Assembly: GCF_017654605.1 (NCBI RefSeq) | Contig: NZ_CP072113.1 | Coordinates: forward strand, 1,178,001 to 1,242,000 | Length of the DNA stretch: 64,000 nucleotides | Direction of reading: 5' to 3' | Source: Yimella sp. cx-51 | GTDB taxonomy: Bacteria; Actinomycetota; Actinomycetes; Actinomycetales; Dermatophilaceae | Shown here: piece after piece, positions 44,255-55,199 of the stretch | How the letters are laid out: each line of letters opens with the position of its first letter | How positions within the stretch are numbered: the first letter of the stretch is position 1 | Notes under the pieces: model-generated | What the model was told of the DNA's origin: nothing | Databases searched by the model: none | Seen by the model: only the letters and a program-made list of their open reading frames with translations | Program-made: the position numbers and the translations under genes

Positions 44255-44902
44255 TCAGATCAGCCCGTGCTCGTAGGCGTAGACCACCAGTTGCACCCGA
44301 TCGCGCAGCCCGAGCTTGGTCAGGATGCGGGAGATGTGCGTCTTGACAGTGGCCTCGGAGAGATACTCGGCCGCGGCGATTTCGTTGTTGGACAGTCCTT
44401 TTGCGGCTTGCAGGAGGATCTCTCGTTCCCGCGCGGTGAGGCGTCCGAACTCATCGCCGGGGGCGTCCGTGCGACGACTGCGGAATCGTTCGAACAATGC
44501 CTTGGTCGCACCTGCAGCCACGACCTGGGTGCCCTGGGCCACCGCACGGATCGTGGCCAGCAGGAGTTCGGGCTGGGTGTCCTTCAGGATGAACCCGCTG
44601 GCGCCGGCGTCGATGGCGTCGGCTGCTGCTTCGTCCAGATCGAAGGTGGTCAGGATCAGCACCTTGGGTGCTCGGTCACCGAGCGCTGTCACCAACTCAC
44701 GAGTGGCAGCCACGCCGTCCAGGCGCGGCATCCGGACGTCCATCAACACGAGGTCGGGGTTGTGCTCGCGCACGACGCTGACGGCGTCCGCGCCGTCGTC
44801 GGCCTGCCCGACCACCTCCAGGTCGGGCTGGCTCGAGACGACCATGGCGATGCCGGCCCGGAAGAGCTCTTGGTCGTCGATCAATGCGATGCGGATGGTC
44901 AT
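44255..44902 (-). CDS. NarL/LuxR-type response regulator
   Basis: A 215-residue regulator. The receiver domain has acidic IALIDDQELFRAGIAMVV, the phospho-acceptor aspartate in DLVLMDVRMPRLDG, and LILTTFDLDEAAADAIDAGA with the conserved switch residues. The C-terminal LuxR helix-turn-helix is LTAREREILLQAAKGLSNNE followed by YLSEATVKTHISRIL. The ATG overlaps the kinase stop (ATGA). It probably controls the ABC transporter genes downstream. Confidence 0.93.
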   Translation of the reverse strand: MTIRIALIDDQELFRAGIAMVVSSQPDLEVVGQADDGADAVSVVREHNPDLVLMDVRMPRLDGVAATRELVTALGDRAPKVLILTTFDLDEAAADAIDAGASGFILKDTQPELLLATIRAVAQGTQVVAAGATKALFERFRSRRTDAPGDEFGRLTAREREILLQAAKGLSNNEIAAAEYLSEATVKTHISRILTKLGLRDRVQLVVYAYEHGLI

Positions 44903-46080
44903 TCTTGGCCCTCACGGTTGGGGACGGTGGCTTCCACGACCCAGGTGTCACCCAACGGTCGGGCAGTGAGCCGGCCACCGACCACGTCGGCGCGTTCGAT
45001 CATGCCGGCGATGCCATGACCGGTGCCCATCGCGTCGCTGGGCCGGTCGCCGCGAATCGCGTTGCACACCCGAAGACGGTAACCCTCGCGCCAGTCCTGT
45101 TCGACCACGACTGGCTGCGCGAGATCGCCGTGCTTGAGTGCGTTCGTGAGCGACTCCCCGAGCAGGCGGGAGGCAGTGAGGGCCAGCAGCGTGTCGTCCT
45201 TCATGTCGCCTTCGCTGGTTACCTGGAGGTTCATGCCGGATGCACGCACTCGGGCGAACAGCACTTCTTGCTGCGCGTATCCCGGCTGCCCGCCGTCCGG
45301 CTCCTGATACTTCAGCTGCTGCAGGATCGTGCGCAGGTCGGCGATCGTGGAGCGGGCGGTGTCGCCGATCACCTCCAGTGCCTTCTCGGCCTGGTCCGGT
45401 GAACGACGCAACAGGTATCGAGCGCCGTCGGCCTGCGCCGCAACGACCGCCCAGGCGTGAGCCACCACATCATGCATGTCAGCGGCGATGCGGCTTCTTT
45501 CTTGTTCCTGCTGGTAGGCGAAGGCCAGACGCCTGCGTTCGGCATCCTCCAACTGGCGATCGACCTCAGCTTGTACTGCCGTCCGCGTCTGCAGGCGCAG
45601 GTAGCCAGCTACCCAGCCGCCCAACGCCACGACAGCGCTGACCGCCGCGAACGCCACGGCGACGAACGGTTCGAAACCCGATGAGGGATCGACCGCGGAC
45701 GGTTTGACGATGCCGGCCCACAGGCCACCGCTGATGACGGCGAGGACCGAGAGCGCGAGGCCGGTGGTCCGCACGCGCTGGTCGCGGTGTCCGCCGAGCA
45801 CGAAGCAGATTGCGGCGTATCCGAGGTCAGCGAGGGGGATCAGCGGGCTGATTCCGCTCAGTTGCAACACACCCGCTGTCACCGCGAGTGATACCGCCGG
45901 CCAGAGCCACAACCGCCGGATCACCACGGCGACGACGATGCAGAGCGTTGCCAGCCACGACCCGGCGGCCAGCGATCCGGTGGCCGGCAGGGCCAGCACG
46001 CCGAAAATGCCGGTGCCGAGCAGGTCGAGCGCCAGTCGTCGGCCGGAGGGACGGTCGGTGCCCGCCCAGACGTCGCTCAT
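44899..46080 (-). CDS. Sensor histidine kinase (HisKA_3)
   Basis: A ~393-residue kinase. Several transmembrane helices lie in the first 150 residues (LGTGIFGVLALPATGSLAAG and LATLCIVVAVVIRRLWLWPA). The dimerisation box RSRIAADMHDVVAHAWAVVA holds the phospho-histidine of the HisKA_3 type. The ATPase part has LLGESLTNALKHGDLAQPVV (N box) and GTGHGIAGMIERADVVGGRL (G box). ATG 46080 is used, with ATG 46101 as an alternative. It is divergent from leuA with a shared 100-base upstream region. Confidence 0.9.
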   Translation of the reverse strand: MSDVWAGTDRPSGRRLALDLLGTGIFGVLALPATGSLAAGSWLATLCIVVAVVIRRLWLWPAVSLAVTAGVLQLSGISPLIPLADLGYAAICFVLGGHRDQRVRTTGLALSVLAVISGGLWAGIVKPSAVDPSSGFEPFVAVAFAAVSAVVALGGWVAGYLRLQTRTAVQAEVDRQLEDAERRRLAFAYQQEQERSRIAADMHDVVAHAWAVVAAQADGARYLLRRSPDQAEKALEVIGDTARSTIADLRTILQQLKYQEPDGGQPGYAQQEVLFARVRASGMNLQVTSEGDMKDDTLLALTASRLLGESLTNALKHGDLAQPVVVEQDWREGYRLRVCNAIRGDRPSDAMGTGHGIAGMIERADVVGGRLTARPLGDTWVVEATVPNREGQE

Positions 46081-46172
46081 GCGGATCAGTCTGGCAAACA
46101 TCTCTTCTGGACGACGGTCCCGCCATCCGGACATTGCGGTGGGCCGGGGAATAGCAGGAGAGGGGTCAGGTT

Positions 46173-46178
46173 TAAGCT
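46173..46178 (+). promoter_or_regulatory. -10 box of the leuA leader
   Basis: TAAGCT lies 12 bases before the leader peptide ATG at 46191, so the transcript would start near 46185. Confidence 0.45.
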
Positions 46179-46190
46179 GGCTCCGTGCGG

Positions 46191-46210
46191 ATGAGCCTCC
46201 TCCTTGGCTG

Positions 46211-46229
<19 letters not shown>
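46191..46229 (+). CDS. leuA leader peptide
   Basis: A 12-residue peptide MSLLLGCRGEAS with three leucine codons in a row. Leader peptides of this kind before leuA are known in actinobacteria, where ribosome stalling at leucine codons controls expression. The stop TAA (46227-46229) lies inside the loop of the downstream hairpin, so a translating ribosome would open it. Confidence 0.8.
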
Positions 46230-48041
<1,812 letters not shown>

Positions 48042-48084
48042 TTTCGTCCGCGGGCCGTCGACCGACCGCTGATACCTCATTCAT

Positions 48085-48113
48085 GGAGCGCACCGGCTCG
48101 TCCGGTGCGCTCC
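48085..48113 (+). terminator. Hairpin behind leuA
   Basis: GGAGCGCACCGG (48085-48096) pairs perfectly with CCGGTGCGCTCC (48102-48113) around a 5-base loop. It lacks a T-run, as many actinobacterial terminators do. Confidence 0.65.
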
Positions 48114-48193
48114 GCGCGTGCTCCGTCGTGCAGGTGTGCAACCTCCCTCGTGAGCACCAGTGGAGGCCGCGCTGCCGCGGTGATGGCGGTCAC

Positions 48194-48231
48194 TAGGCTG
48201 GCCCTCGTCCGGCATATCAAGCAGCAGGAGG
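48194..48231 (+). promoter_or_regulatory. Promoter -10 and ribosome site of aminotransferase gene
   Basis: TAGGCT (48194-48199) is a possible -10 box, and AGGAGG (48226-48231) lies 6 bases before GTG 48238. The expected leader is about 30 bases. Confidence 0.5.
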
Positions 48232-48237
48232 TGCGCC

Positions 48238-49476
48238 GTGGGCGCGTTGTGGCATCCGTTCTCCGACATGGGAGCAGTGGAGAAGAGCGGCGAGTTCGTG
48301 ATCGCGCGAGGTAAGGGCGTCCACGTCTGGGACGAGCGCGGCAACAAGTACCTCGATGCGACGGCCGGGCTGTGGTTCGCCAACATCGGCCACGGACGTG
48401 AGGAGATCGCGCGCGCCGCTGCAGAGCAGTGCGAAGTGCTCGCTGCCTACAGCACCTTCGGTGACTTCTCCAACCCGCCGGCCACGCGGCTGGCCGAACG
48501 CCTCGCCGGCATTGCACCCGTCCCGGGGTCGAAGGTCTTCCTGACCTCCGGCGGATCCGACTCCATCGAGACCGCTGCCAAGATCGCGCGCCGCTACTGG
48601 TTCGAGATGGGGCAGCCGAACAAGCGCTACATCGTCGGACGCAGCAAGGCCTACCACGGAATGCATTACGCGGGAACGGCATTGGGCGGCATCCCCGGCA
48701 ACACCGAGGGCTACGGGGTGTTGGTCGACGACCAGGCCCACGTGGCCTGGGACGACCCCGAAGACCTGCGCGCAACGATCGAGCGCATCGGCGCCGAGAA
48801 CATCGCGGCGTTCTTTTGCGAGCCGGTGATGGGCGCCGGTGGGGTCTATCCGCCGCCGGAGGACTACCTGATGTCGGTGCGCAAGATCTGCACCGAACAC
48901 GACATCCTCTTCGTGGCCGACGAGGTCGTCACCGGTTTCGGCCGCATCGGCGGGGCCTGGTTCGCCTCGGCGAAGTTCGGCCTGGAGCCCGACTTCGTCA
49001 CCACCGCCAAGGGACTGACCTCGGGCTACATGCCGATGGGCGCGGTGCTGATCGCCCCGCGCGTCGCCGAGCCCTTCTTCGAGCCGGACGCCGGACGTTG
49101 GTTGCGGCACGGCTACACCTACTCCGGCCATGCCGTGGCCGCCGCGGTCGCCATGGCCAACCTCGACATCATCGAGCAGGAGAACCTCATCGACGAGGCG
49201 GCTCGGCTCGAGGGCAGCCTTGCCAACGCACTCAGCCCGCTGGCCGAGCACGCCGCCGTCGCCGAAGTACGTTGCGGCACAGGGGCGGTCGCGGCCGTGC
49301 AACTCCACGAGATCACCAAGGCGCCCGCGGTTGCGCTGAGGATGCGCGAGCTCGGAGTCGCGACCCGCGCCGTTGGTGCCGGAGGCATCCAGTTCTCCCC
49401 GGCGTTCGTCATGACCGATGACGAAGTGGCCCAGCTTGCGCATGTCACCCGCGAGGCGTTGGACGTCGCACTGTGA
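48238..49476 (+). CDS. Class III (PLP-dependent) aminotransferase
   Basis: A 412-residue enzyme. The fold-type I aspartate pair is in ILFVADEVVTGFGRIGGAWF, and the lysine that binds pyridoxal phosphate lies in TTAKGLTSGYMPMGAVL. VFLTSGGSDSIETAAKIARR is the phosphate-binding region, and HGYTYSGHAVAAAVAMANL follows. The class uses omega-amino acids or amines such as beta-alanine, GABA or putrescine. Sequence alone does not give the substrate. It begins behind its own promoter and overlaps the next gene. Confidence 0.88.
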   Translation: MGALWHPFSDMGAVEKSGEFVIARGKGVHVWDERGNKYLDATAGLWFANIGHGREEIARAAAEQCEVLAAYSTFGDFSNPPATRLAERLAGIAPVPGSKVFLTSGGSDSIETAAKIARRYWFEMGQPNKRYIVGRSKAYHGMHYAGTALGGIPGNTEGYGVLVDDQAHVAWDDPEDLRATIERIGAENIAAFFCEPVMGAGGVYPPPEDYLMSVRKICTEHDILFVADEVVTGFGRIGGAWFASAKFGLEPDFVTTAKGLTSGYMPMGAVLIAPRVAEPFFEPDAGRWLRHGYTYSGHAVAAAVAMANLDIIEQENLIDEAARLEGSLANALSPLAEHAAVAEVRCGTGAVAAVQLHEITKAPAVALRMRELGVATRAVGAGGIQFSPAFVMTDDEVAQLAHVTREALDVAL

Positions 49477-49973
49477 CCCAGCTTCCGGGGCAGCCAGGTC
49501 AGCCGGGCAGGGGTGAGTGGCAGCAGCAGGGCGGTCAGCCGCCGAGCCAACCGGCTCAGCAGGGCAGTTGGCAGCAAGGCGGTCAGCAGTTGCCTCCGCC
49601 GGGCTATTTGCACCTCACCATCCAGGGAAGTGCAATGACCTCCAATCTCACCGCACCCAACGTGGTGATCGACGGCTACCACGTGCCCTCGTCGTACGGC
49701 TCCAACACCTATCCATTGGTGCCGGGTCAGCACCAGGTGCACGTGTATGCCCAATGGATGCGTCAGTACGGGCAGGCCGACATCGCGGTGAACATCATGG
49801 AGGGACAACAGGCTCCGGTGTTCTACCGGGCACCTCTGCATCAGTTCACCACCGGCAGCATCGGCTTCGAGAAGCAGAAAGCGAAGGGCAAGGGCTGCAT
49901 GGTCACCTTCGCGGTGGTCATGGTGCTGATCATCCTCGTCCCGATCATCCTCGGAGTGCTGGCATCGTCCTGA
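49473..49973 (+). CDS. Unknown protein with Q/G-rich start and one C-terminal helix
   Basis: A 166-residue protein with a GTG start overlapping the aminotransferase stop. The first ~45 residues are low complexity (QPGQPGRGEWQQQGGQPP and QQGSWQQGGQQLPPP), probably disordered. Residues ~45-125 form beta-rich sequence LHLTIQGSAMTSNLTAPNVV and YPLVPGQHQVHVYAQWMRQY. The last ~25 residues (CMVTFAVVMVLIILVPIILG) are hydrophobic, consistent with a tail anchor. No known family is recognised. Confidence 0.7.
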   Translation: MTQLPGQPGQPGRGEWQQQGGQPPSQPAQQGSWQQGGQQLPPPGYLHLTIQGSAMTSNLTAPNVVIDGYHVPSSYGSNTYPLVPGQHQVHVYAQWMRQYGQADIAVNIMEGQQAPVFYRAPLHQFTTGSIGFEKQKAKGKGCMVTFAVVMVLIILVPIILGVLASS

Positions 49974-49984
49974 ACCACGCACCG

Positions 49985-51229
49985 ATGGACATTCCCCACA
50001 CCCAGCAGCGGGTGGTCCGCACGCTCATGACCGCCCAGGTGCTCGGTGGCGTGGGGATGGCCTCGGGCATCGCGGTCGGTGCACTGCTGGCCGAAGATCT
50101 TTCCGGCACCGAGTCGTTGGCCGGTGTCGGCACCACCTTCCAGGTGCTCGGCGGCGCACTCCTGGCCATCCCTGTGGCGCGCATCATGGCGCGCGGCGGC
50201 TGGCGTCCGGGGCTGCAATTCGCCTTGCTTGCTGCGCTTGTGGGGACAGTGCTGATCGTCACCGCTGCTGTCGTCAGGTCGTTCCCGTTGTTGCTCGCAG
50301 GCATGTTCCTGTTCGGTGGCGGAACGACTGCGAACAGCCAATCACGCTATGCCGCAGCCGATCTGGCGCCGACCGAGCGGCGTGGTCGCGACCTTTCACT
50401 GGTCGTGTGGGCCACCACCATCGGGTCGGTGCTCGGGCCCAACCTCGTGGGGCCGGGCAAGGCGATCGCGCGTGTGCTGCATCTGCCGGCGCTGGTGGGC
50501 GTCTTCGTCTTCTCGATCGCGGGCTTCGTGCTTGCGTTGCTGGTGATCCGGCACTGGTTGCGTCCTGACCCGTTGCTCACCGCGCGGGCTCTGCAGCGTG
50601 ACGTGGCCGAACCCGGCAGTGTGGCCGATGACGACGGATCGCTCGGTCGCGGTCTGCGAGTGCTCCGTGGCGATCTCTACGCGACGCTCGGCACCGCGAT
50701 CACGGCACTCGGCCACTTCGTCATGGTGAGCGTGATGGTGATGACGCCGATCCACATGAAGCACGGTCATGCCGAACTCGAAGTGATCGGATTCGTCATC
50801 TCGATCCACATTGCCGGGATGTTCGCGCTGTCGCCGGTGGTCGGCTGGGCCGTCGATCGATTCGGTGCGTCCGTCGTCGCCGTCGTTGGCGGTGCGATCC
50901 TGCTGAGCGCCTCCGTCGCTGCGGCCGCCACCCACACCGGGTGGTCTCCGCTACTGCTGGCAGCGCTCTTCGCACTCGGTCTCGGGTGGTCGTGCACCTT
51001 CGTGGCCGGCTCGACGATGCTCGCCGCAGCGGTCACCCCTGATCAGCGCCCGGCCACGCAGGGGCTGGCCGATCTGATCATGGGCCTGATGGGTGCATCC
51101 GGTGGTGTCGTCGCCGGGGTGGTGGTCGACCAGTTCGGCTACAACCGGCTCGCAGCGGTGTCAGCCGGCATTTCAGTGCTCGTCCTGGTGCTAGGAGGGA
51201 CCGGAGTCGCTGCCCGTCGCACCACGTAG
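49985..51229 (+). CDS. MFS transporter
   Basis: A 414-residue protein with twelve hydrophobic helices. Examples are MTAQVLGGVGMASGIAVGAL near the start and LIMGLMGASGGVVAGVVVDQ near the end. The loop region VARIMARGGWRPGLQFALLA matches the MFS motif between helices 2 and 3. ATG 49985 starts 11 bases after the upstream stop, so the three genes 48238-51229 probably form an operon. The substrate is unknown; efflux is likely from general family resemblance. Confidence 0.85.
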   Translation: MDIPHTQQRVVRTLMTAQVLGGVGMASGIAVGALLAEDLSGTESLAGVGTTFQVLGGALLAIPVARIMARGGWRPGLQFALLAALVGTVLIVTAAVVRSFPLLLAGMFLFGGGTTANSQSRYAAADLAPTERRGRDLSLVVWATTIGSVLGPNLVGPGKAIARVLHLPALVGVFVFSIAGFVLALLVIRHWLRPDPLLTARALQRDVAEPGSVADDDGSLGRGLRVLRGDLYATLGTAITALGHFVMVSVMVMTPIHMKHGHAELEVIGFVISIHIAGMFALSPVVGWAVDRFGASVVAVVGGAILLSASVAAAATHTGWSPLLLAALFALGLGWSCTFVAGSTMLAAAVTPDQRPATQGLADLIMGLMGASGGVVAGVVVDQFGYNRLAAVSAGISVLVLVLGGTGVAARRTT

Positions 51230-51232
51230 CGC

Positions 51233-51874
51233 TCAGCGCACGCCGTGCGGCCGGAATTGCAGACTGATCCGCGGGCCTACCGGGCGGCTGGTCTTCGGGA
51301 TGGCGTGCTCCCAGGTTCTTTGGTGAGAGCCGCCCATCACACAGAGATCGCCATGCCCGAGAGTGAACCGGATCGACTCGCCGCCACCGGATGGGCGCAT
51401 CATCAACGTCCGCGGTGCGCCGATCGAGACGATCGCCACCATGGTGTCGTGCGTCGATGCCCGTCCTTCCCGGTCGCCATGCCACGCCACCGAGTCGCGT
51501 CCATCGCGGTAGAGGCACATACCGAGCGTGGTGAACGGCTCGCCGAGCTCTTGCCGGTAATGCTCGGAAAGCTGCGAACGAGCCTGTTGCAGAACAGGAT
51601 CGGGCCAATGCTCAGTGGCCGAGTAGAACCGCAAGAGCCTGGGTGTGGCCACCTCGCGGTCGTACATCTGACGCACTTCGGCTCGCCAGTCGACATGCGC
51701 CGGACCACCGAGCGCCAGTCGGGTGAAGAGTTCGTCGGCGCCGGTCAGCCAGCCCGGACGCAGGTCGACCCAGGCGCCGCGGGTGAGCTCGGTGCGTCGC
51801 ACCGTGTCGCCCAAAGCGCGCGTTCCGACCGCTTCGGTCTGGTCGAGGAGCGAACCCTGCAATCCATAGAACAT
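51233..51874 (-). CDS. alkB: AlkB-like 2-oxoglutarate/Fe(II) dioxygenase
   Basis: A 213-residue protein of the AlkB type, which repairs N-alkylated bases oxidatively. The iron ligands are histidine and aspartate in SVAWHGDREGRA (HxD) and the histidine of QRTWEHAIPKTS; the oxoglutarate arginine is in RISLQFRPHG. N-terminal GAWVDLRPGWLTGADELFTR is a typical AlkB opening. ATG 51874 is inside an SOS-type box and 7 bases after TACTAT, so the transcript is probably leaderless and LexA-controlled. It converges with the MFS gene. Confidence 0.9.
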   Translation of the reverse strand: MFYGLQGSLLDQTEAVGTRALGDTVRRTELTRGAWVDLRPGWLTGADELFTRLALGGPAHVDWRAEVRQMYDREVATPRLLRFYSATEHWPDPVLQQARSQLSEHYRQELGEPFTTLGMCLYRDGRDSVAWHGDREGRASTHDTMVAIVSIGAPRTLMMRPSGGGESIRFTLGHGDLCVMGGSHQRTWEHAIPKTSRPVGPRISLQFRPHGVR

Positions 51875-51887
51875 ATGTTCGATAGTA
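51867..51887 (-). promoter_or_regulatory. SOS box and -10 overlapping alkB start
   Basis: On the plus strand TAGAAC-ATAT-GTTCGA (51867-51882) differs by one base from the actinobacterial LexA consensus TCGAAC-N4-GTTCGA. On the minus strand TACTAT (51887-51882) is the -10 box. The alkB ATG (51874-51872) lies inside the palindrome. Confidence 0.75.
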
Positions 51888-52030
51888 GGTCGGTCAGCAG
51901 TCGTCTCGCAAGAGGTGCTCGACGTGGTTGAACTTCCGCGCCGCGAGCCGTGTGATCGATCGACACCGGCGGTTGTGCCCGATCCGCGAGGGCAACAGGT
52001 CAGGCAGGAAGAGCCCCCTCGTCGATGTGA

Positions 52031-53581
52031 TCAGTCGTCAAGCAGTGCGCGGGCCGCGGCGTATCCGCCCAGGCCGCTGACGCCACCTCCACGTTGCGAA
52101 CCAGCGCCCGCGAGCAGCACCCCGTCGTAAGGGGTGTCGACGCCCCAACGCTGCGCGGCGGTCTCCAACGGCGCACCGTCCGGAGCCCATGGCCACGTGA
52201 GGGGTGCGTGGAAGATGTTGCCCCCCGGCATCGCCAACTCGTGCTGCAGGTCGCGGGTGGTCTTCGTCTCCACGCAGGGGTTGCCGTGGTGGTCTTGCAG
52301 AATGAGCTCGTCGATGGGCTCGGCCAAGACCGAGCTCAACGAGTCGAGCACTTGTCGTTGCAAGTGCTCGCGCATCTGGGCGGAGTCCTTCCCCTCCAGC
52401 ACGCGGTCGGGTGTCTGCAGCGCGAACACCGTCATCGTCTGGGCGCTGTGGCGCGAGAGTGCGGGCGACAAAATGCTCGGATCGGTGATCGTGTGACAGT
52501 AGATCTCGGCCGGCATCGGCGTCGGTATGCCGCCGGATTCAGCTGTGCGATAAGCAGATTCGAGCTGGCTGTAGAGCTCGTTGATGTGGAACGTGCCACC
52601 GAAGGCTGCTTCCGGCGAGATCGCAGAAGCACGCAACCGCGGCAATCTGGAGAGCAACAGGTTGACCTTCACCTGAGCGCCTTCGACGCGTTCACTGTGC
52701 TCACCGGCCAGCTCGTCGAGAACGCCCGGAGCCGCCGCCCACAGCACGTCGCAGGCGCTCGCGCGGTGTTCGGTGCCCTCGGCATCGGTCCAGGTGACAG
52801 CTCCCTGGTCGACACCGGTCACCGTCGCACCGGTGCGCAGTTCGGCGCCTGCAGTGCGCGCGACATCCGCCAATTGGGTTGCCACCTGGCCCATTCCGCC
52901 GATCGGCACGTCCCAGTCGCCGGTGCCGCCGCCGATCACGTGGTAAAGGAAGCACACGTTCTGACGCAGGTCTGCCTGGTGGGCGGAGGCGAAGGTGGAG
53001 ATCAGCCCGTCGGTGAGCACGACGCCGCGCACGAGGTCGTTGCTGAAGGACGACTCGATCACCTCACCGAGCGGCCTGTCCAAGAAGTCGCGGACGAGGG
53101 CTCGATCGCCGATTCGCGCGTCAACGTCGGCACGCCGCATGAGTGGCTCGGTCATCGTCGGCCAGATCGCGCGCGCGAGTTGCCCGGTCCGCTCGTAGAA
53201 GCGCACCCAAGGCTCGTGGTCGGATACTGCGCCGATGGACGCGAACGAGTGACGGGTCGCGTTCGCGTCACTCTGGTCGATGAGCAACCCTGCATCGCTG
53301 CCCGGCAGGGGGGTGTAGGAGGAGTAGCGGCGACGGGCCAGGCGCAGGTCGAGGCCCAGTTCGTTGACGATACGGGTCGGCATGAGGCTCACCAGGTAGG
53401 AATAGCGGGAGAGCCGCGCGCCCATGCCACCGAAGGCGTCCGCCGACACCGTGGCACCACCCAGATTGCCCTGGCGCTCCAGCAGCAGCACCGACTTTCC
53501 GGCCTTGGCGAGATAGGCGGCGGCGGTGAGCCCGTTGTGACCACCGCCGACGATCACGACGTCATGGGAGCTGGTGCGCAT
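52031..53581 (-). CDS. FAD-dependent oxidoreductase, phytoene-desaturase-like
   Basis: A 516-residue flavoprotein. The N-terminal dinucleotide motif is VVIVGGGHNGLTAAAYLAKA, ending LLLERQGNLGGAT. The C-terminal FAD contact is VLLAGAGSQRGGGVSGLGGY. The overall layout matches the NAD(P)/FAD-dependent oxidoreductase group with phytoene desaturase and the PYROXD2-like proteins. No carotenoid genes are nearby, so a pigment role is unlikely. ATG 53581 is used. Its upstream region is shared with recO, which is divergent. Confidence 0.85.
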   Translation of the reverse strand: MRTSSHDVVIVGGGHNGLTAAAYLAKAGKSVLLLERQGNLGGATVSADAFGGMGARLSRYSYLVSLMPTRIVNELGLDLRLARRRYSSYTPLPGSDAGLLIDQSDANATRHSFASIGAVSDHEPWVRFYERTGQLARAIWPTMTEPLMRRADVDARIGDRALVRDFLDRPLGEVIESSFSNDLVRGVVLTDGLISTFASAHQADLRQNVCFLYHVIGGGTGDWDVPIGGMGQVATQLADVARTAGAELRTGATVTGVDQGAVTWTDAEGTEHRASACDVLWAAAPGVLDELAGEHSERVEGAQVKVNLLLSRLPRLRASAISPEAAFGGTFHINELYSQLESAYRTAESGGIPTPMPAEIYCHTITDPSILSPALSRHSAQTMTVFALQTPDRVLEGKDSAQMREHLQRQVLDSLSSVLAEPIDELILQDHHGNPCVETKTTRDLQHELAMPGGNIFHAPLTWPWAPDGAPLETAAQRWGVDTPYDGVLLAGAGSQRGGGVSGLGGYAAARALLDD

Positions 53582-53636
53582 GGCCACAGTGTGGCACCGC
53601 AGCGCTGTGGGCTGCTTGGGAGACAATGGAAGTCAC

Positions 53637-54395
53637 ATGCCTACCTACACCGACGTCGCGATCGTGCTGCGCACCCACAAATTGGGCGAGCACGACCGCA
53701 TCGTCACCCTCCTCATGCGGGGTCGGGGCAAGGTGCGAGCGGTGGCCAAGGGTGTGCGCCGCACGAAGTCGAAGTTCGGCGCTCGGCTTGAGCCCGCGAT
53801 GATCGTCCAGGTGCAGTGCTACGAGGGACGCAACCTCGACACCGTCACCCAGGCCGAACTCATCGCGCCGTACGGCGAACAGATCGCCCAGGACTACAGC
53901 GCGTACACCTCCGCGGCCGCCATGCTCGAGACTGCCGAACGGCTCTGCGAGGACAACGAGCCACAACTCCAACAGTTCAACCTGCTCGCGGGCGGCCTTG
54001 CCGCGCTTGCGAATTGCTCGCACGACCCTGGGCTGGTGCTCGACAGCTACCTGTTGCGTTCGGTCGCGATCGCCGGCTGGGCACCCACCTTCGATCGTTG
54101 CGCCGGGTGCGGTGATCCAGGGCCGCATCGAGCCTTCAATCTGGCCAGCGGGGGAGCGGTCTGTTCCTCCTGCCGCGCGCCCGGTTCGGGCGCACCACGA
54201 CCGGAGACCTTCATCCTGCTCGGCGCGTTGTTGTCGGCTGACTGGTCGATTGCCGACGCCAGCCAGCAGCACGTGAGGGCGGAGGCGACCGGACTCGTCG
54301 CGGCATATGTGCAGTGGCACCTCGAACGTGCCGTGAGATCGTTGCGCCTGGTCGATCGCACCCCGACCATCACCGCCGAAGGAGTCCGTCCGTGA
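53637..54395 (+). CDS. recO: DNA repair protein RecO
   Basis: RecO anneals single-stranded DNA and, with RecR, loads RecA on gapped DNA. The OB-fold N-terminus is [20 protein letters not shown] and [21 protein letters not shown] zinc site is formed by CAGCG and CSSCRAPG in the middle part. ATG 53637 gives 252 residues. GACAAT (53622-53627) 9 bases upstream may be the -10 box. It overlaps uppS by 4 bases. Confidence 0.94.
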   Translation: MPTYTDVAIVLRTHKLGEHDRIVTLLMRGRGKVRAVAKGVRRTKSKFGARLEPAMIVQVQCYEGRNLDTVTQAELIAPYGEQIAQDYSAYTSAAAMLETAERLCEDNEPQLQQFNLLAGGLAALANCSHDPGLVLDSYLLRSVAIAGWAPTFDRCAGCGDPGPHRAFNLASGGAVCSSCRAPGSGAPRPETFILLGALLSADWSIADASQQHVRAEATGLVAAYVQWHLERAVRSLRLVDRTPTITAEGVRP

Positions 54396-55174
54396 CCATT
54401 CCCGACGTCCCGCCGCTGCACATCGACGGGCTCGAACCGCCGTCGATCCCGCCGGCATTGGTGCCGCAGCACGTCGCGATGGTGATGGACGGCAACGGGC
54501 GCTGGGCCAACCAGCGAGGTCTGCCGCGCACCAAGGGTCACGAGGCCGGCGAAGCGCAGCTGATCGACGTCATCGCCGGCTGTATCGAGCTGGGCATCCC
54601 CAACCTGTCGGCCTACATGTTCTCCACCGAGAACTGGCGCCGCTCACCCGATGAGGTGAAGTTCCTGATGGGCTTCAACCGCGATGTCATCCGCCGTCGG
54701 GTCGACCTGCTGCACTCCTGGAACGTCCGCTGCCGTTGGTCGGGCCAACGTCCGCGGTTGTGGCTGTCGGTGCTGAAGGAACTGCGCCGAGCCGAAGAGA
54801 TCACCGCCGGGAACACTGGCATGACATTGCAGATGTGCGTCAACTACGGCGGACGCGCGGAGATCGCCCAGGCCTGCCAGCGCATCGCCGAGCAGGTGAA
54901 GGCTGGCAAGATCAAGCCTTCATCGATCGACGAGAAGATGATTGCGCGCAACCTCACCTGGCCGGACATGCCTGAGGTCGACCTGTTCGTCCGATCGTCC
55001 GGTGAGCAGCGCACCAGCAACTTCCTGCTCTGGCAGTCGGCCTACGCCGAGATGGTCTTCCTCGACACGCTCTGGCCCGACTTCACCCGGCAGGACCTCT
55101 GGCGCGCCGTGCAGATCTACGCCGATCGTGACCGGCGCTTCGGCGGGGCAGTGGACGCCTCGACGTCCAGCTGA
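54392..55174 (+). CDS. uppS: Isoprenyl (polyprenyl) diphosphate synthase
   Basis: The cis-prenyltransferase makes the polyprenyl carrier for cell-wall synthesis. The signature [20 protein letters not shown] is present, with the catalytic aspartate and the RGxPRxxGH motif, and the C-terminal [20 protein letters not shown] is typical. GTG 54392 overlaps the recO stop (GTGA). In actinobacteria the product is usually decaprenyl phosphate. Length 260 residues, normal. Confidence 0.95.
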   Translation: MTIPDVPPLHIDGLEPPSIPPALVPQHVAMVMDGNGRWANQRGLPRTKGHEAGEAQLIDVIAGCIELGIPNLSAYMFSTENWRRSPDEVKFLMGFNRDVIRRRVDLLHSWNVRCRWSGQRPRLWLSVLKELRRAEEITAGNTGMTLQMCVNYGGRAEIAQACQRIAEQVKAGKIKPSSIDEKMIARNLTWPDMPEVDLFVRSSGEQRTSNFLLWQSAYAEMVFLDTLWPDFTRQDLWRAVQIYADRDRRFGGAVDASTSS

Positions 55175-55199
55175 TCCTCGGTCGCGCACGAGACCGTCC

